Under the pieces are notes generated by a model. That model ran no database searches and was not told the DNA's origin. It saw only the letters and a program-made list of their open reading frames with translations. The position numbers were made by a program, and so were the translations under genes. Below, in pieces: positions 5,563 through 5,718 of a stretch of DNA of 5,718 bases. Origin of the DNA: Lachnospiraceae bacterium (lineage in GTDB: Bacteria > Bacillota > Clostridia > Lachnospirales > Lachnospiraceae); NCBI GenBank assembly GCA_017444545.1, contig JAFSWJ010000100.1:1-5718 (forward strand), written 5' to 3'. Position 1 is the stretch's first letter; every line of letters starts with the position of its first letter.

Positions 5563-5718
5563 TGGGGCACAGATACACCCCCCGTCATATAATCAAGGAT
5601 CCCCTCGATGATCTCCGGGGTTTCATATCCCTTTCCCTCTATTCCGTCTAACCCATAAATCAGCGCATAGGAGAAATTATCTGCCATGCACTCCTCCGGA
5701 TCGATCACATAGCCCGTA
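5556..5718 (-). CDS. C-terminal end of an unrecognised protein (5' part outside window)
   Basis: One frame is open from the right edge (first full codon at 5717) to TAG at 5558-5556, giving 53 residues. The segment contains YVIDPEECMADNFSYALIYG and GYETPEIIEGILDYM, acidic and well structured, with codon use like the neighbouring genes. The PEE-x3-DNF pattern looks like a conserved protein end, but the family is not recognised and no function is assigned. The last residues after LDYM (TGGVSVPHL) are encoded by repeat copy D and by the promoter region, so the natural end may have been altered by insertion of the element. It is on the same strand as the cyclase gene, 49 bases away. Confidence 0.7.
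   Translation of the reverse strand, partial: TGYVIDPEECMADNFSYALIYGLDGIEGKGYETPEIIEGILDYMTGGVSVPHL
5563..5589 (-). repeat. Decayed fourth copy (D) of the 27-base palindrome
   Basis: This copy has the orientation of copy C and matches it at 21 of 27 positions without gaps (TGGGGCACAGATAC is the best-kept part). The closing GTCCCA arm has decayed to GTCATA. It lies within the last codons of the gene entering from the right edge and directly abuts the promoter motif at 5536-5562. Confidence 0.75.

Overview
The window looks like a low-to-mid GC Firmicute, most likely a Lachnospiraceae-type clostridium. The reasons are strong AGGAGG-type ribosome binding sites, an anaerobic ferredoxin-dependent 2-oxoacid oxidoreductase, the style of the aminotransferase, and a multi-TM GGDEF protein. 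This assignment is inference, not a database result. All supported genes are on the minus strand, so transcription runs from high to low coordinates.

In transcription order: (1) the 3' end of an unrecognised gene (5718-5556); (2) a 497-residue membrane diguanylate cyclase with the order 7TM-GGDEF-PAS (5506-4013); (3) a short GspF-like (type II secretion / type IV pilus inner-membrane) protein, overlapping the cyclase by an ATGA and lacking the usual final membrane helix (4016-3150); (4) a 260-base leader holding a promoter candidate and a cluster of 27-base palindromes; (5) iorA, the large subunit of indolepyruvate:ferredoxin oxidoreductase (2886-1150); (6) a class I aminotransferase of the Asp_aminotransf (PF12897-like) type, running off the left edge (1094-1).

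Two functional blocks are visible. The cyclase and GspF-like genes appear translationally coupled, which suggests a link between c-di-GMP signalling and a pilus or secretion-like membrane protein. IorA and the aminotransferase, 55 bases apart, fit a catabolic pair: transamination of an (aromatic) amino acid to a 2-oxoacid, then oxidative decarboxylation to an acyl-CoA with reduced ferredoxin. The small subunit, IorB, is not in the window.

The most unusual material is non-coding. Three nearly identical 27-base palindromes (A, B, C) lie in the iorA leader, and B and C form the arms of a larger inverted repeat resembling a REP/BIME or MITE-like element. A fourth, decayed copy (D) forms the end of the upstream gene. 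The regions before iorA and before the cyclase also share an identical split motif, TTTGTAG-N7-GCAATTGTGATAA, which reads as an extended -10 promoter at both places. No tRNA, rRNA, CRISPR array, intact transposase or convincing rho-independent terminator was seen.
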